From the NCBI GenBank assembly GCA_021160845.1, contig JAGHBT010000268.1, positions 1 through 5,820 of the forward strand: a stretch of DNA of 5,820 bases. Reading direction: 5' to 3'. Under the pieces are notes generated by a model. The model saw only the letters and a list, made by a program, of their open reading frames with translations. It did no database searches and was not told the DNA's origin. Within the stretch, counting starts at the first letter, position 1. Each line of letters opens with the position of its first letter. Both the position numbers and the translations under genes were made by a program. Shown piece by piece: positions 1 to 5,820 of the stretch. The stretch is from a bacterium. GTDB lineage: Bacteria; Krumholzibacteriota; Krumholzibacteriia; Krumholzibacteriales; WJIX01.

Positions 1-161
1 CCAAGGCTTGCGACACCGAGAATACTTTTGGCATTTATTTGTTCACTGTTTTTTTCTATCTGTATATCCGACATAAACATATTGCTATTTTTGACCACTT
101 CCCCCGCTAAACGCAAATGGATACCGTTTTTGTTAATAACTTTTACCTGAACTCTCTTCAT
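1..161 (-). CDS. ptsH: HPr phosphocarrier protein (PTS), 3' end cut off by window edge
   Basis: HPr is the small cytoplasmic phosphocarrier that takes phosphate from EI on a histidine and hands it to EIIA; HprK can also phosphorylate it on a serine. Counting from the ATG at 159-161, the loop GIHLRLAGEVVK puts the histidine at residue 15, and NAKSILGVASL puts the serine at residue 46, exactly the family numbering. This is the main reason for choosing this start. In-frame ATGs at 192-194 and 198-200 would add 11 or 13 residues; the latter lies 8 bases after the EIID stop and could be used by translational coupling. Only 53 codons are visible. The active-site loop is odd: the usual H-A-R-P-A reads H-L-R-L-A, so Arg17 is kept but Pro18 is lost. 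EI would be expected downstream, outside the window. Identity is firm; the exact start is not. Confidence 0.93.
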   Translation of the reverse strand, partial: MKRVQVKVINKNGIHLRLAGEVVKNSNMFMSDIQIEKNSEQINAKSILGVASL

Positions 162-208
162 TTCATCAATCGCTTCTGTCAGATCAAAAACCATTCCCAT
201 TATACAAT

Positions 209-946
209 TCATCTCATCTGCCGTATTACAATTAACAAAACCGTGGCAAAAAATCCCAATATAACACTCAAACGAACTGAGTATTTTCTTCTTAACCAGA
301 TAACTCCGGCAACCAACAGAAATCCCCAACCTACAACCCGGAATCCTCCAAACACATAACCTCTGATAAATACTATTGAAGTAAACACTCCGGCGACAAA
401 CGCCACTGCCGCAGTCATAAACCTGCCAATTCTCAAATACTGTCCTAGAATCAGATTTACAACATTTTCACCAAGGTTCAAGCCCTTATAATAACCCCCA
501 ACCCTAAACTTAAAGTGATAATAGTTGTAGAAAATCAAAAAGATAATCGGCCCAAAATACAATCCGTATATAGTAAAAATACAGGCAATTGTCAATGTCA
601 ACGGTAATAAAATAACTTCAAAGAAGTAATCTCCTCTTGCAGCCATAACAGATGAAAGGGTATCCTTTATACTGCGAATATACTCAACATCTATGTCTTT
701 AACATCTTCTTTTCTCTCTTCCATATTTTGAACCGCGCCTATAATGCAGGAGGAAAAAATCGGATTTGAATTATAATAATTTAAATGCCTCCTGATATAA
801 TCTTTCATCCTGTCATTACCTCTGGAGAGCTTTTTAAACACAGGTAACAACACGAAAAAAAATCCAAGCCCATCACTTAAACGCTCATTTCTTAAATTCT
901 GCAGAAGAAATAATCTCCATATAATATTCAAATTAATAATAGCCAC
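209..946 (-). CDS. PTS mannose/fructose/sorbose-family IID component (divergent)
   Basis: EIID is a membrane subunit that forms the sugar channel with EIIC in mannose-type PTS permeases. From the GTG at 944-946 the protein is 245 residues, a little shorter than E. coli ManZ. The soluble N-terminal half carries the family pattern WRLFLLQ..LRNERLSDGLGF, then LLPVFKKL and a RRHLNYYNSNPIFSSCIIGA segment (about residues 51-71). The C-terminal half is hydrophobic, with membrane stretches at about 111-140, 177-194, 206-218 and 226-241. The usual G-P-x-A-G-x-G-D-x-L-F-W motif is reduced to MAARGDYFFE (about 101-110): Gly-Asp remains, but the Gly-Pro and the Trp are gone. No ATG occurs before the conserved core, so a non-ATG start is required. 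Options are GTG 946, TTG 931, or ATT 940, which sits 5 bases after an AAGGGG stretch; an upstream TTG at 1003 would overlap EIIC and has poor RBS spacing. It follows the EIIC stop by 5 bases. Confidence 0.85.
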   Translation of the reverse strand: MAIINLNIIWRLFLLQNLRNERLSDGLGFFFVLLPVFKKLSRGNDRMKDYIRRHLNYYNSNPIFSSCIIGAVQNMEERKEDVKDIDVEYIRSIKDTLSSVMAARGDYFFEVILLPLTLTIACIFTIYGLYFGPIIFLIFYNYYHFKFRVGGYYKGLNLGENVVNLILGQYLRIGRFMTAAVAFVAGVFTSIVFIRGYVFGGFRVVGWGFLLVAGVIWLRRKYSVRLSVILGFFATVLLIVIRQMR

Positions 947-951
947 CCCTT

Positions 952-1653
952 CTACATAAAAACCAAAACCATAGCCGAAATAAGAAAACCGGATATAAAC
1001 CAAAATCCCTGCGATTTAAGAATCTGGATTCTCAAAAGAGATCCAACTCCTATAAATGGCAGAAAAATATAAAGAAGCTCCACAGAACCTGTCAATCTCC
1101 ATGAAGTTGAAACGAAATACAATATTGTTTTGTACCCAACGGGAAGAACCACCATGAGAACGACGAAACCATACAAGAAATTGAAAGCAACCATGAAAAA
1201 ATTGAGAAGAGAAAGATACCATAATTTCCCTTCCATCGCCTTTTTAATTATAGGCTCCACCGCACCGGACAATTTAAAAAACAAAGTCCTATAAATAAAA
1301 TATCCAAACCAGCCGGCTAACAAACCGAAGGAAAGAGCCCATATCATCACCATTGCCGCTATGGAAACATCCCCCGCAAGCTTAATGTCGACAAGAACAA
1401 ACAACGCCGCAGATATAACCCCGGCAATGGGAAGATCCAGGGTCTTCGCTCCCCTGACAAAAAAATTCCCCAGGAACATTATCTGAATCAATGTGCCGGC
1501 AAGTAATCCGTTAAATGGTTCCCCAAGAATTAACCCTGTCAATAACCCGCCGCATATAGGCTGCGAAAGCATCAGCCTTAACGAAGTTCTAAAATCAACA
1601 CACAGAGCTCCCCCCAGAAGAGAAACCGGTATAATAAAACCAAGTCCTAACAA
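952..1653 (-). CDS. PTS mannose/fructose/sorbose-family IIC component
   Basis: This is the integral membrane subunit that, with EIID, carries the sugar across the inner membrane. The 233-residue product is almost entirely hydrophobic. Its N-terminal third shows the family pattern: LLGGALCVDFRTSLRLMLSQ, then PICGGLLTGLILGEP (about residues 32-46), NGLLAGTLIQIMFLG and a small loop ending LDLPIAGVISAAL. I count roughly six or more membrane segments, consistent with the family. It lacks a usable early ATG; the start is TTG at 1651-1653, supported by the Shine-Dalgarno GAAAGGA at 1659-1665 with 5 bases of spacing, which overlaps the end of the GH57 gene. The stop TAG lies 5 bases before the likely EIID start, so translation is probably coupled. 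The family call rests on the N-terminal motif and on the position between EIIB and EIID; the sugar specificity cannot be read. Confidence 0.9.
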   Translation of the reverse strand: MLGLGFIIPVSLLGGALCVDFRTSLRLMLSQPICGGLLTGLILGEPFNGLLAGTLIQIMFLGNFFVRGAKTLDLPIAGVISAALFVLVDIKLAGDVSIAAMVMIWALSFGLLAGWFGYFIYRTLFFKLSGAVEPIIKKAMEGKLWYLSLLNFFMVAFNFLYGFVVLMVVLPVGYKTILYFVSTSWRLTGSVELLYIFLPFIGVGSLLRIQILKSQGFWFISGFLISAMVLVFM

Positions 1654-1658
1654 ATGTG

Positions 1659-1665
1659 TCCTTTC
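1659..1665 (-). promoter_or_regulatory. Ribosome binding site fixing the TTG start of EIIC
   Basis: GAAAGGA on the minus strand lies 5 bases before the TTG at 1651-1653 and overlaps the TGA stop of the GH57 gene at 1664-1666. It decides the non-ATG start and indicates coupled translation of the two genes. Confidence 0.7.
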
Positions 1666-3811
1666 ACGCTTTGAATCGCTCTATACTAACGACTATCTCT
1701 ATTTTCTTTTCTTCCCCTTTTCGCATATCAAGTGGCCAAACGGCTGTAACTACTGAACCCTGATATACCGATTCATACCCTGATTCGGAGTTTGAAACTG
1801 TTTCTATTGGAAACCTCCATATTTTAGCCTTAGGGTTAAAACGCATTTCTATCTTAATATTCAACCATTCATCTACTATTGAAACAGAATCGACATCTTT
1901 CTCCTCGCCTGTTGACGCTAAGTTCCTCTTGGAAACCCTTCTTCCCGGAAAACTGTAATATCTGTCAGGAGCATCTCCCGCAAGAAGCGAAAAAACATTT
2001 TCAACCGCTAAAAACCCTTCAATATCTCCAGTTACAGGAAAAAGGGAATAATCCACTTTCATATTAGCGGAAGAATTAGAAACAGAAACAAGCTTATCCA
2101 TTTTCATCTCAGTTTCACAATCACTTAATATCACCTTACCTGTTCTGTTGAACAAAAGATGCTTTTCATCCCCATCATCAATTATCCTGTGCGAAAATTC
2201 ACCATCCGTAAAATCGCCACCGTCATAGTATGAAGAACGAGCAAATGAATCTATGTCAACATCACTTCCGATAAAATGATCCCGCAGCGACATTCGTTGA
2301 TAAGAATCATAGACAAGAAATGAATCCAGCCCATCTTCCTTGGCAACATTCATTTCATGAATGCTCATAGCATCTTCTGACCCGCCGTTGGAAAGCTTCG
2401 GAATCTCCCTGTGATATATTTCCTCGCGTCTTCGAAGAATGTCGGTCATATTAAAAGCTGGATCACGGATATCAAATTCTCTCAGGGAAGCTCCCCTCGA
2501 CTTAAATATTAGTTTCATATAGGATGAAGTAAGCAAAACCTCATCGGTCCCATTTCCATCTATGTCTTCGGTAGTATAGTTTAAATATTTTTCTTCTTTT
2601 TCAGTTTCCTTTTCAACAATCTTTTCAGCCTCAATTATGTGGCGAAAAATGGCGCTTCGCAGGTGTGGCAGATAAAGCCCTCCAAAAAGCCCATGCCAAT
2701 ACGCGCAATTACATTGAGCCTGATACAAATGATTTCTTGCCTCCTTCCACACGCCCTGATATTCCGTTTCCTTTCCATAGTTTTCAACTAACGCACTCGC
2801 TGAAAGCATTCTCTTATGCATCCAGTTGCTTTCCTCATACTTCACAAGAAAATTTCTCCAGAATCCCCCTTTAACAAGATCGGCCGGCTCAGCGAGTCCG
2901 GAATCAGCTTCCAGAATTTCTATAGCTTTTATGTGTCTAATCTGAGCCGAAAGAGGAAGCGCCCACTGCATCATTTCACTGTATGACGCGGTTGGGAGAT
3001 AAACAATTCCAGATGGAGAATGTTGATCAATAACATCTGAAAAAGTCATCATTTGTATCCAGTCCCTGTTCTCTTCAAGAATACTGCAAAAACGGTGCAG
3101 CCAGCCCTGCTGATAGCAAAGTGAATGAGTTCCGGGCCAAACACCGAATTTTTCACCATCATCCGCGAGAACCACTATTTGATCCTCTGTTTCTTCTCCA
3201 TTTGCAATTTCACGCAAATAGGAAACAGTATCTCCAGGATCACTGAAAGGCACCAGGTATCGCAACTTCTTATCAATAGGAAATATTTTTATGTACGATC
3301 CATTCTCTTCTGTATTAAAAAAGGTGCGAATTTCCGACCCTTTTAACCCTATGGACTTAAAATGCGAATCATCTACAAGCACAAATTCAAGACCCGCTTT
3401 TTTCAGAATATCCGGCAAGTGAGGTTCCCATATTCTCTCTGTTAGCCAGCATCCACGCGGCTTCGAATTCAACCTGCTCGTTATAAATTCGTTCATCATT
3501 AAAAGCTGACCCAGCTGATCCCTTTCAGGTATAACAGACAAAATCGGCTCATAATATCCCGCCGAGAGAATTTCAACCTGAGAACGCTGAACCATTTTAG
3601 AGAGAATTTCAAGATACTCTTTGTGATTTTCAGAAATCCAGTCCCACAAAATTCCACTGTTGTGCAGCGCGAAATGAATATTCGGAAATTCATTCAACAC
3701 CTCAAGAAACGGGAAATAGGCTTTTTGGTAAGCATCCTCAATAACAAAATCAAAATTTCCAACAGGCTGATGGTTATGAAGCCCAAAAATAAATGTCACC
3801 TTTTTTTTCAT
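1664..3811 (-). CDS. GH57 alpha-glucan enzyme (4-alpha-glucanotransferase / alpha-amylase type)
   Basis: The 715-residue protein resembles Thermococcus litoralis 4-alpha-glucanotransferase along its whole length. That enzyme moves or cleaves alpha-1,4-glucan chains by a retaining mechanism. Visible family motifs are FGLHNHQPVGNF (residues 9-20), GYYEPIL (85-91), WLTERIWEP (122-130) with Glu125 matching the nucleophile, and VLADDGEKFGVWPG (214-227) with Asp218 matching the acid/base. KRML, NC-AYWHGLFGG-YLPHLR (about 368-385) and IHEM (about 484-487) follow. Order: catalytic barrel to about 300, helical domain to about 400, then a C-terminal beta-sandwich with a calcium-site-like DIDGNGTDE (416-424). 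There is no signal peptide, so it should be cytoplasmic and act on glycogen or maltodextrin. The start ATG has AGGA 8 bases upstream and follows the EIIB stop by 15 bases. A gene of this kind between PTS EIIB and EIIC is unusual. Amylase versus transferase activity cannot be decided from sequence. Confidence 0.93.
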   Translation of the reverse strand: MKKKVTFIFGLHNHQPVGNFDFVIEDAYQKAYFPFLEVLNEFPNIHFALHNSGILWDWISENHKEYLEILSKMVQRSQVEILSAGYYEPILSVIPERDQLGQLLMMNEFITSRLNSKPRGCWLTERIWEPHLPDILKKAGLEFVLVDDSHFKSIGLKGSEIRTFFNTEENGSYIKIFPIDKKLRYLVPFSDPGDTVSYLREIANGEETEDQIVVLADDGEKFGVWPGTHSLCYQQGWLHRFCSILEENRDWIQMMTFSDVIDQHSPSGIVYLPTASYSEMMQWALPLSAQIRHIKAIEILEADSGLAEPADLVKGGFWRNFLVKYEESNWMHKRMLSASALVENYGKETEYQGVWKEARNHLYQAQCNCAYWHGLFGGLYLPHLRSAIFRHIIEAEKIVEKETEKEEKYLNYTTEDIDGNGTDEVLLTSSYMKLIFKSRGASLREFDIRDPAFNMTDILRRREEIYHREIPKLSNGGSEDAMSIHEMNVAKEDGLDSFLVYDSYQRMSLRDHFIGSDVDIDSFARSSYYDGGDFTDGEFSHRIIDDGDEKHLLFNRTGKVILSDCETEMKMDKLVSVSNSSANMKVDYSLFPVTGDIEGFLAVENVFSLLAGDAPDRYYSFPGRRVSKRNLASTGEEKDVDSVSIVDEWLNIKIEMRFNPKAKIWRFPIETVSNSESGYESVYQGSVVTAVWPLDMRKGEEKKIEIVVSIERFKA

Positions 3812-3819
3812 TTTCCCAG

Positions 3820-3823
3820 TCCT
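3820..3823 (-). promoter_or_regulatory. Ribosome binding site of the GH57 gene
   Basis: AGGA on the minus strand sits 8 bases before the ATG at 3809-3811, in the 15-base gap after the EIIB stop. The start codon is followed by a run of eight A bases encoding Lys-Lys-Lys. Confidence 0.55.
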
Positions 3824-3826
3824 GCT

Positions 3827-4300
3827 CTATACAATCTTTGAATTCATTATCACTTTTTCATCACCGGGGAGAGCCCTAGTTTCCAATATAACACCGTTTT
3901 TAACAAGTTCCCTAAATATTAATTTCTCACTATCATTGATGTAAAGCTCGTTCAGCACCTTCTTCCTGCCCTCCATATAATGCATACCCCCGATGTTTAA
4001 TTCATCAAAATCCACTCCATTTTCATAAAGCCGGAGCGCCTGCTCAGGCCCCTTAAGAAGAAGTATAACTCTGTCTCTATCGTAAACACCTTGATTAATT
4101 CTATTCGCTGTTTCTTTCAGTGAGAGTACGGACACCTTGATATCGGAAGATACCGCGGAAATATAAAGTTCTTTTTCCCATTTGTTTCCGGCGACCTTAT
4201 CATCAGCCAGTATTATCCTGTCCGGACGGCATTCTTCGTACCAGCCTATAACCACTTGCGCGTGAATCAACCTGTCGTCTATTCTGATCAAAACCAACAT
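3827..4300 (-). CDS. PTS mannose/fructose/sorbose-family IIB component
   Basis: EIIB is the cytoplasmic subunit that takes phosphate from EIIA on a histidine and passes it to the sugar moving through EIIC/EIID. The family signature RIDDRLIHAQVVIGW is at the N-terminus (residues 6-20), with the phosphorylated histidine at residue 13. IILADDKVAGNKWEKE (about 29-44) and LNIGGMHYMEGRKKV (about 101-115) also fit the family, and the length of 157 residues is normal. The start is ATG at 4298-4300, because GGAAGGTG lies 8 bases upstream; an in-frame TTG at 4316-4318 would put that Shine-Dalgarno inside the coding region. It lies 74 bases after the EIIA stop, the largest gap in the operon, and 15 bases before the GH57 start. 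EIIA and EIIB are separate polypeptides here, unlike fused E. coli ManX. The sugar is not predictable. Confidence 0.94.
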   Translation of the reverse strand: MLVLIRIDDRLIHAQVVIGWYEECRPDRIILADDKVAGNKWEKELYISAVSSDIKVSVLSLKETANRINQGVYDRDRVILLLKGPEQALRLYENGVDFDELNIGGMHYMEGRKKVLNELYINDSEKLIFRELVKNGVILETRALPGDEKVIMNSKIV

Positions 4301-4308
4301 CAGCCATA

Positions 4309-4316
4309 CACCTTCC
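4309..4316 (-). promoter_or_regulatory. Ribosome binding site fixing the ATG start of EIIB
   Basis: GGAAGGTG on the minus strand is a strong Shine-Dalgarno match, 8 bases before the ATG at 4298-4300. It rules against the longer in-frame TTG start at 4316-4318. Confidence 0.7.
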
Positions 4317-4374
4317 AATAAAATATAAAAAAGAAAATTTTACTCTACTTACAAAAATGAAAATAGTTGGTTAG

Positions 4375-4773
4375 TTATAAGGTGCCGTTAATACTATCTC
4401 GCCCGCGTTTTATCAGGTGATTTGTCATTTCCTTATAATTCATTACGTTTCTTTTAGTAACAAAATCCAGAAGAATTGGCAGATTAACACCGCTGATTAC
4501 TCTTACTCCCTTAATTCCAACCGTGGCTCTGGCACAATTAAGAAAACAGGAACCCCCCGAATAATCAACAAATAAAACAACATCTTCTTCCTTATATTTT
4601 TCCATTATCCCTTTTATTTTTTCAACAATCAGAGAATCACCATAATCTTCGCTGCAAACAGAATAGAGATCCTCTACTTCCCCCAAAATACCCACAGTTG
4701 TAACGATCAACTCCGCCGCTAATCTTCCATGAGTAACAACAATTCCGGCAATTCTGTTACTAGTATTACTCAT
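4375..4773 (-). CDS. PTS mannose/fructose/sorbose-family IIA component
   Basis: EIIA receives phosphate from HPr and donates it to EIIB in the cytoplasm. The 132-residue protein has the family fold pattern: GIVVTHGRLA (residues 10-19) with the phosphorylated His15, a central FVDYSGGSCFLNCA (about 68-81) whose Asp70 and Gly-Gly-Ser match the second active-site loop (usually D-L-F-G-G-S-P), and RVISGVNLPILLDF (about 91-104). In the second loop the common Phe and Pro are replaced by Ser and Cys. Its ATG overlaps the hprK stop as ATGA (4770-4773), a sign of translational coupling, and AGGG lies 10 bases upstream. It is a single-domain protein, separate from EIIB. Position directly after hprK matches the regulatory-type EIIA(Man) of Gram-negative hprK loci, but the EIIB, EIIC and EIID downstream suggest real transport. 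Confidence 0.93.
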   Translation of the reverse strand: MSNTSNRIAGIVVTHGRLAAELIVTTVGILGEVEDLYSVCSEDYGDSLIVEKIKGIMEKYKEEDVVLFVDYSGGSCFLNCARATVGIKGVRVISGVNLPILLDFVTKRNVMNYKEMTNHLIKRGRDSINGTL

Positions 4774-5747
4774 TCTGTATCATCCCTGAGATATCTTTGA
4801 GTTCTTTTTCTACTCTGCATCAAGTTAAAAAGGTTATTATCCAGTTTCTGGGCGGCATTAAACCCGTATATTTTAAGCATATAATTTAGAGCAATGGTTT
4901 CTGCAATAACAGTAATGTTTTTACCGGGAAAAATAGGAATAAAGAGCTGCGTCACCTTCGAACCAAGAATTTCCGTTGTCTTTTCATCGAGTCCGTGCCT
5001 ATCCCAATCCCGTTTAGGATCCCATTCACTAAGCTCTACTTTTACTTCGATACGTTTCTGTATTCTAATCGATCTAATACCGAATACATCCATGACATTG
5101 ATTATCCCAACACCCCTGACTTCCATAAAATGCCTTAAATATTCTTTTCCCCTCCCGATAATCATATCTCCCCTTTTGATTATTTCAACAACATCATCGG
5201 CAACAAGCCGATGCCCACGTTCTATCAGATCCAGAACGATTTCACTTTTTCCTATTCCGCTCGGCCCGGCGAATAATAACCCTACTCCATATACATCAAC
5301 AAGTGATCCGTGAACAGTTGTACGGGGCGCAAAGTGATAACTAAGAATCTCCGTCATTAGCTGAATAAAAGGCGTAGTATGGAGATTTGTTCTCAGAACA
5401 GGCACCGAAACATTTTCGGCCTTTTCAATAAAACCATCGGGAAGATCCAACCCCTTTGTGACAATAATACAACACAGGGGTTTTGAAAAAAGCCTTTGGA
5501 AAGCGTCCTCTTTCTGTCCTTTAGTAAGGGACTGAATGTACTGCATTTCAGTTTCCCCGAAAATTTGAATCCTTTCGTGAAGATAATTTTGCATAAATCC
5601 GGTAAGCACAAAAGCTGGCCGGTAAACATCGCAGCAAGTTATATCCAACTGCCCTTGAATTGTTGATGTAAGAAGCTCCAATCCAAGTTCATCCTTGTTA
5701 TCCTTGAAAAACTCCTTTACCGTGTATTTCCTAACAGATTCCGTCAA
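4770..5747 (-). CDS. hprK: HPr kinase/phosphorylase
   Basis: This bifunctional enzyme phosphorylates HPr on Ser46 using ATP or pyrophosphate and removes the phosphate by phosphorolysis, so linking the PTS to energy state. From the TTG at 5745-5747 it is 325 residues, a normal family length. An N-terminal regulatory domain (to about residue 125) precedes the kinase domain. Visible motifs are VHGSLVDVYG (145-154) with the family's catalytic histidine at 146, the P-loop GPSGIGKS (161-168), RLVADDVV (180-187) with Asp184-Asp185, the HprK signature MEVRGVGIINVMDVFG (208-223), and FIPIFPGKN near the C-terminus, where the usual PGRN is PGKN. The TTG has AGGGGA at 5755-5760, 7 bases upstream. A second in-frame TTG at 5763-5765 would place that Shine-Dalgarno inside the gene. 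The partner serine is visible in the HPr gene at the other end of the window. Confidence 0.96.
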   Translation of the reverse strand: MTESVRKYTVKEFFKDNKDELGLELLTSTIQGQLDITCCDVYRPAFVLTGFMQNYLHERIQIFGETEMQYIQSLTKGQKEDAFQRLFSKPLCCIIVTKGLDLPDGFIEKAENVSVPVLRTNLHTTPFIQLMTEILSYHFAPRTTVHGSLVDVYGVGLLFAGPSGIGKSEIVLDLIERGHRLVADDVVEIIKRGDMIIGRGKEYLRHFMEVRGVGIINVMDVFGIRSIRIQKRIEVKVELSEWDPKRDWDRHGLDEKTTEILGSKVTQLFIPIFPGKNITVIAETIALNYMLKIYGFNAAQKLDNNLFNLMQSRKRTQRYLRDDTE

Positions 5748-5754
5748 AGTATTT

Positions 5755-5760
5755 TCCCCT
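5755..5760 (-). promoter_or_regulatory. Ribosome binding site fixing the TTG start of hprK
   Basis: AGGGGA on the minus strand lies 7 bases before the TTG at 5745-5747. No ATG is available before the conserved N-terminal region, so this site decides the start. Confidence 0.65.
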
Positions 5761-5782
5761 GTCAAAAAGAATTACAAATAAT

Positions 5783-5820
5783 CTACAACTTAATTACTCC
5801 ATAATCACCATCGGAACGCC
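5783..5820 (-). CDS. hpf: C-terminal end of a probable long-form ribosome hibernation promoting factor
   Basis: Only the last 12 codons including the stop are present, in the frame reading RSDGDYGVIKL then TAG at 5783-5785. This resembles the conserved tail of long-form HPF, typically YRRKDGNYGLIEP, which belongs to the C-terminal dimerisation domain. HPF dimerises and silences ribosomes in slow growth. The gene ends 35 bases before the hprK start on the same strand, and hpf next to hprK is a well-known order in Gram-negative rpoN-hpf-hprK loci, which supports the reading. The call rests on 11 residues plus context, so it is tentative; the other two frames give tails I do not recognise. Confidence 0.62.
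   Translation of the reverse strand, partial: RSDGDYGVIKL

Noticed and set aside
117..359. Plus-strand open frame of 80 codons opposite HPr and EIID.
   Set aside because: It is antisense to two recognisable genes and its product is Asn/Thr-rich with no motif; a shadow frame.
947..1003. Longer EIID reading from TTG at 1003, overlapping EIIC by about 52 bases.
   Set aside because: The extra residues have no family similarity, merely reread the EIIC end, and the nearest AGGGA is only 2 bases from that TTG.
3801..3808. Run of eight A bases (minus strand) at the start of the GH57 gene, a possible slippage or frameshift site.
   Set aside because: The frame is intact and encodes a Lys run typical of N-termini; nothing indicates programmed slippage.
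4894..5313. Open reading frame of 139 codons on the plus strand.
   Set aside because: It lies wholly antisense inside hprK, whose motifs are clear, and its product is low-complexity Ser/Ile/Pro-rich with no recognisable family.
5760..5765. Perfect TTGACA hexamer on the minus strand just before hprK, a possible -35 box.
   Set aside because: No -10-like hexamer lies 16-18 bases downstream, where the coding region already begins, and it adjoins the hprK Shine-Dalgarno. Probably chance.

Overview
The window is one compact bacterial operon of the phosphoenolpyruvate:sugar phosphotransferase system (PTS). Everything is transcribed from the minus strand, so transcription runs from high to low coordinates. 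In that order it holds: the last codons of a ribosome hibernation factor (hpf-like, 5783-5820); HPr kinase/phosphorylase (hprK, about 4770-5747); a mannose-family EIIA (4375-4773); EIIB (3827-4300); a GH57 alpha-glucan enzyme resembling Thermococcus 4-alpha-glucanotransferase (1664-3811); EIIC (952-1653); EIID (209 to about 946); and the first 53 codons of HPr (1 to about 161), which runs off the left edge. No gene is frameshifted, and I see no RNA gene, transposon, CRISPR array or intrinsic terminator.

Organism: the hpf-hprK-EIIA(Man) order is the arrangement known from Gram-negative phyla that carry HprK (delta-proteobacteria-like and related lineages), not from Firmicutes. The DNA is AT-rich. 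Several genes start with TTG or another non-ATG codon behind a good Shine-Dalgarno sequence. No species is recognisable; an uncultivated or poorly sampled Gram-negative lineage is likely, but this is inference. The rapZ gene that often sits between hprK and the EIIA gene in proteobacteria is absent here: the hprK stop overlaps the EIIA start as ATGA.

How the genes work together: EI (not in the window) would phosphorylate HPr on His15. HPr passes the phosphate to His15 of EIIA, then to His13 of EIIB, and EIIC/EIID move the sugar inward with phosphorylation. HprK would phosphorylate HPr on Ser46 according to energy state. His15, Ser46 and the HprK active-site motifs are all visible, so the phosphorelay and its regulatory switch look intact. 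The unusual part is the cytoplasmic GH57 alpha-glucan enzyme placed between EIIB and EIIC, which suggests co-expression of sugar uptake or sensing with glycogen or maltodextrin turnover. HPr and EIID also have divergent sequences at normally conserved motifs.
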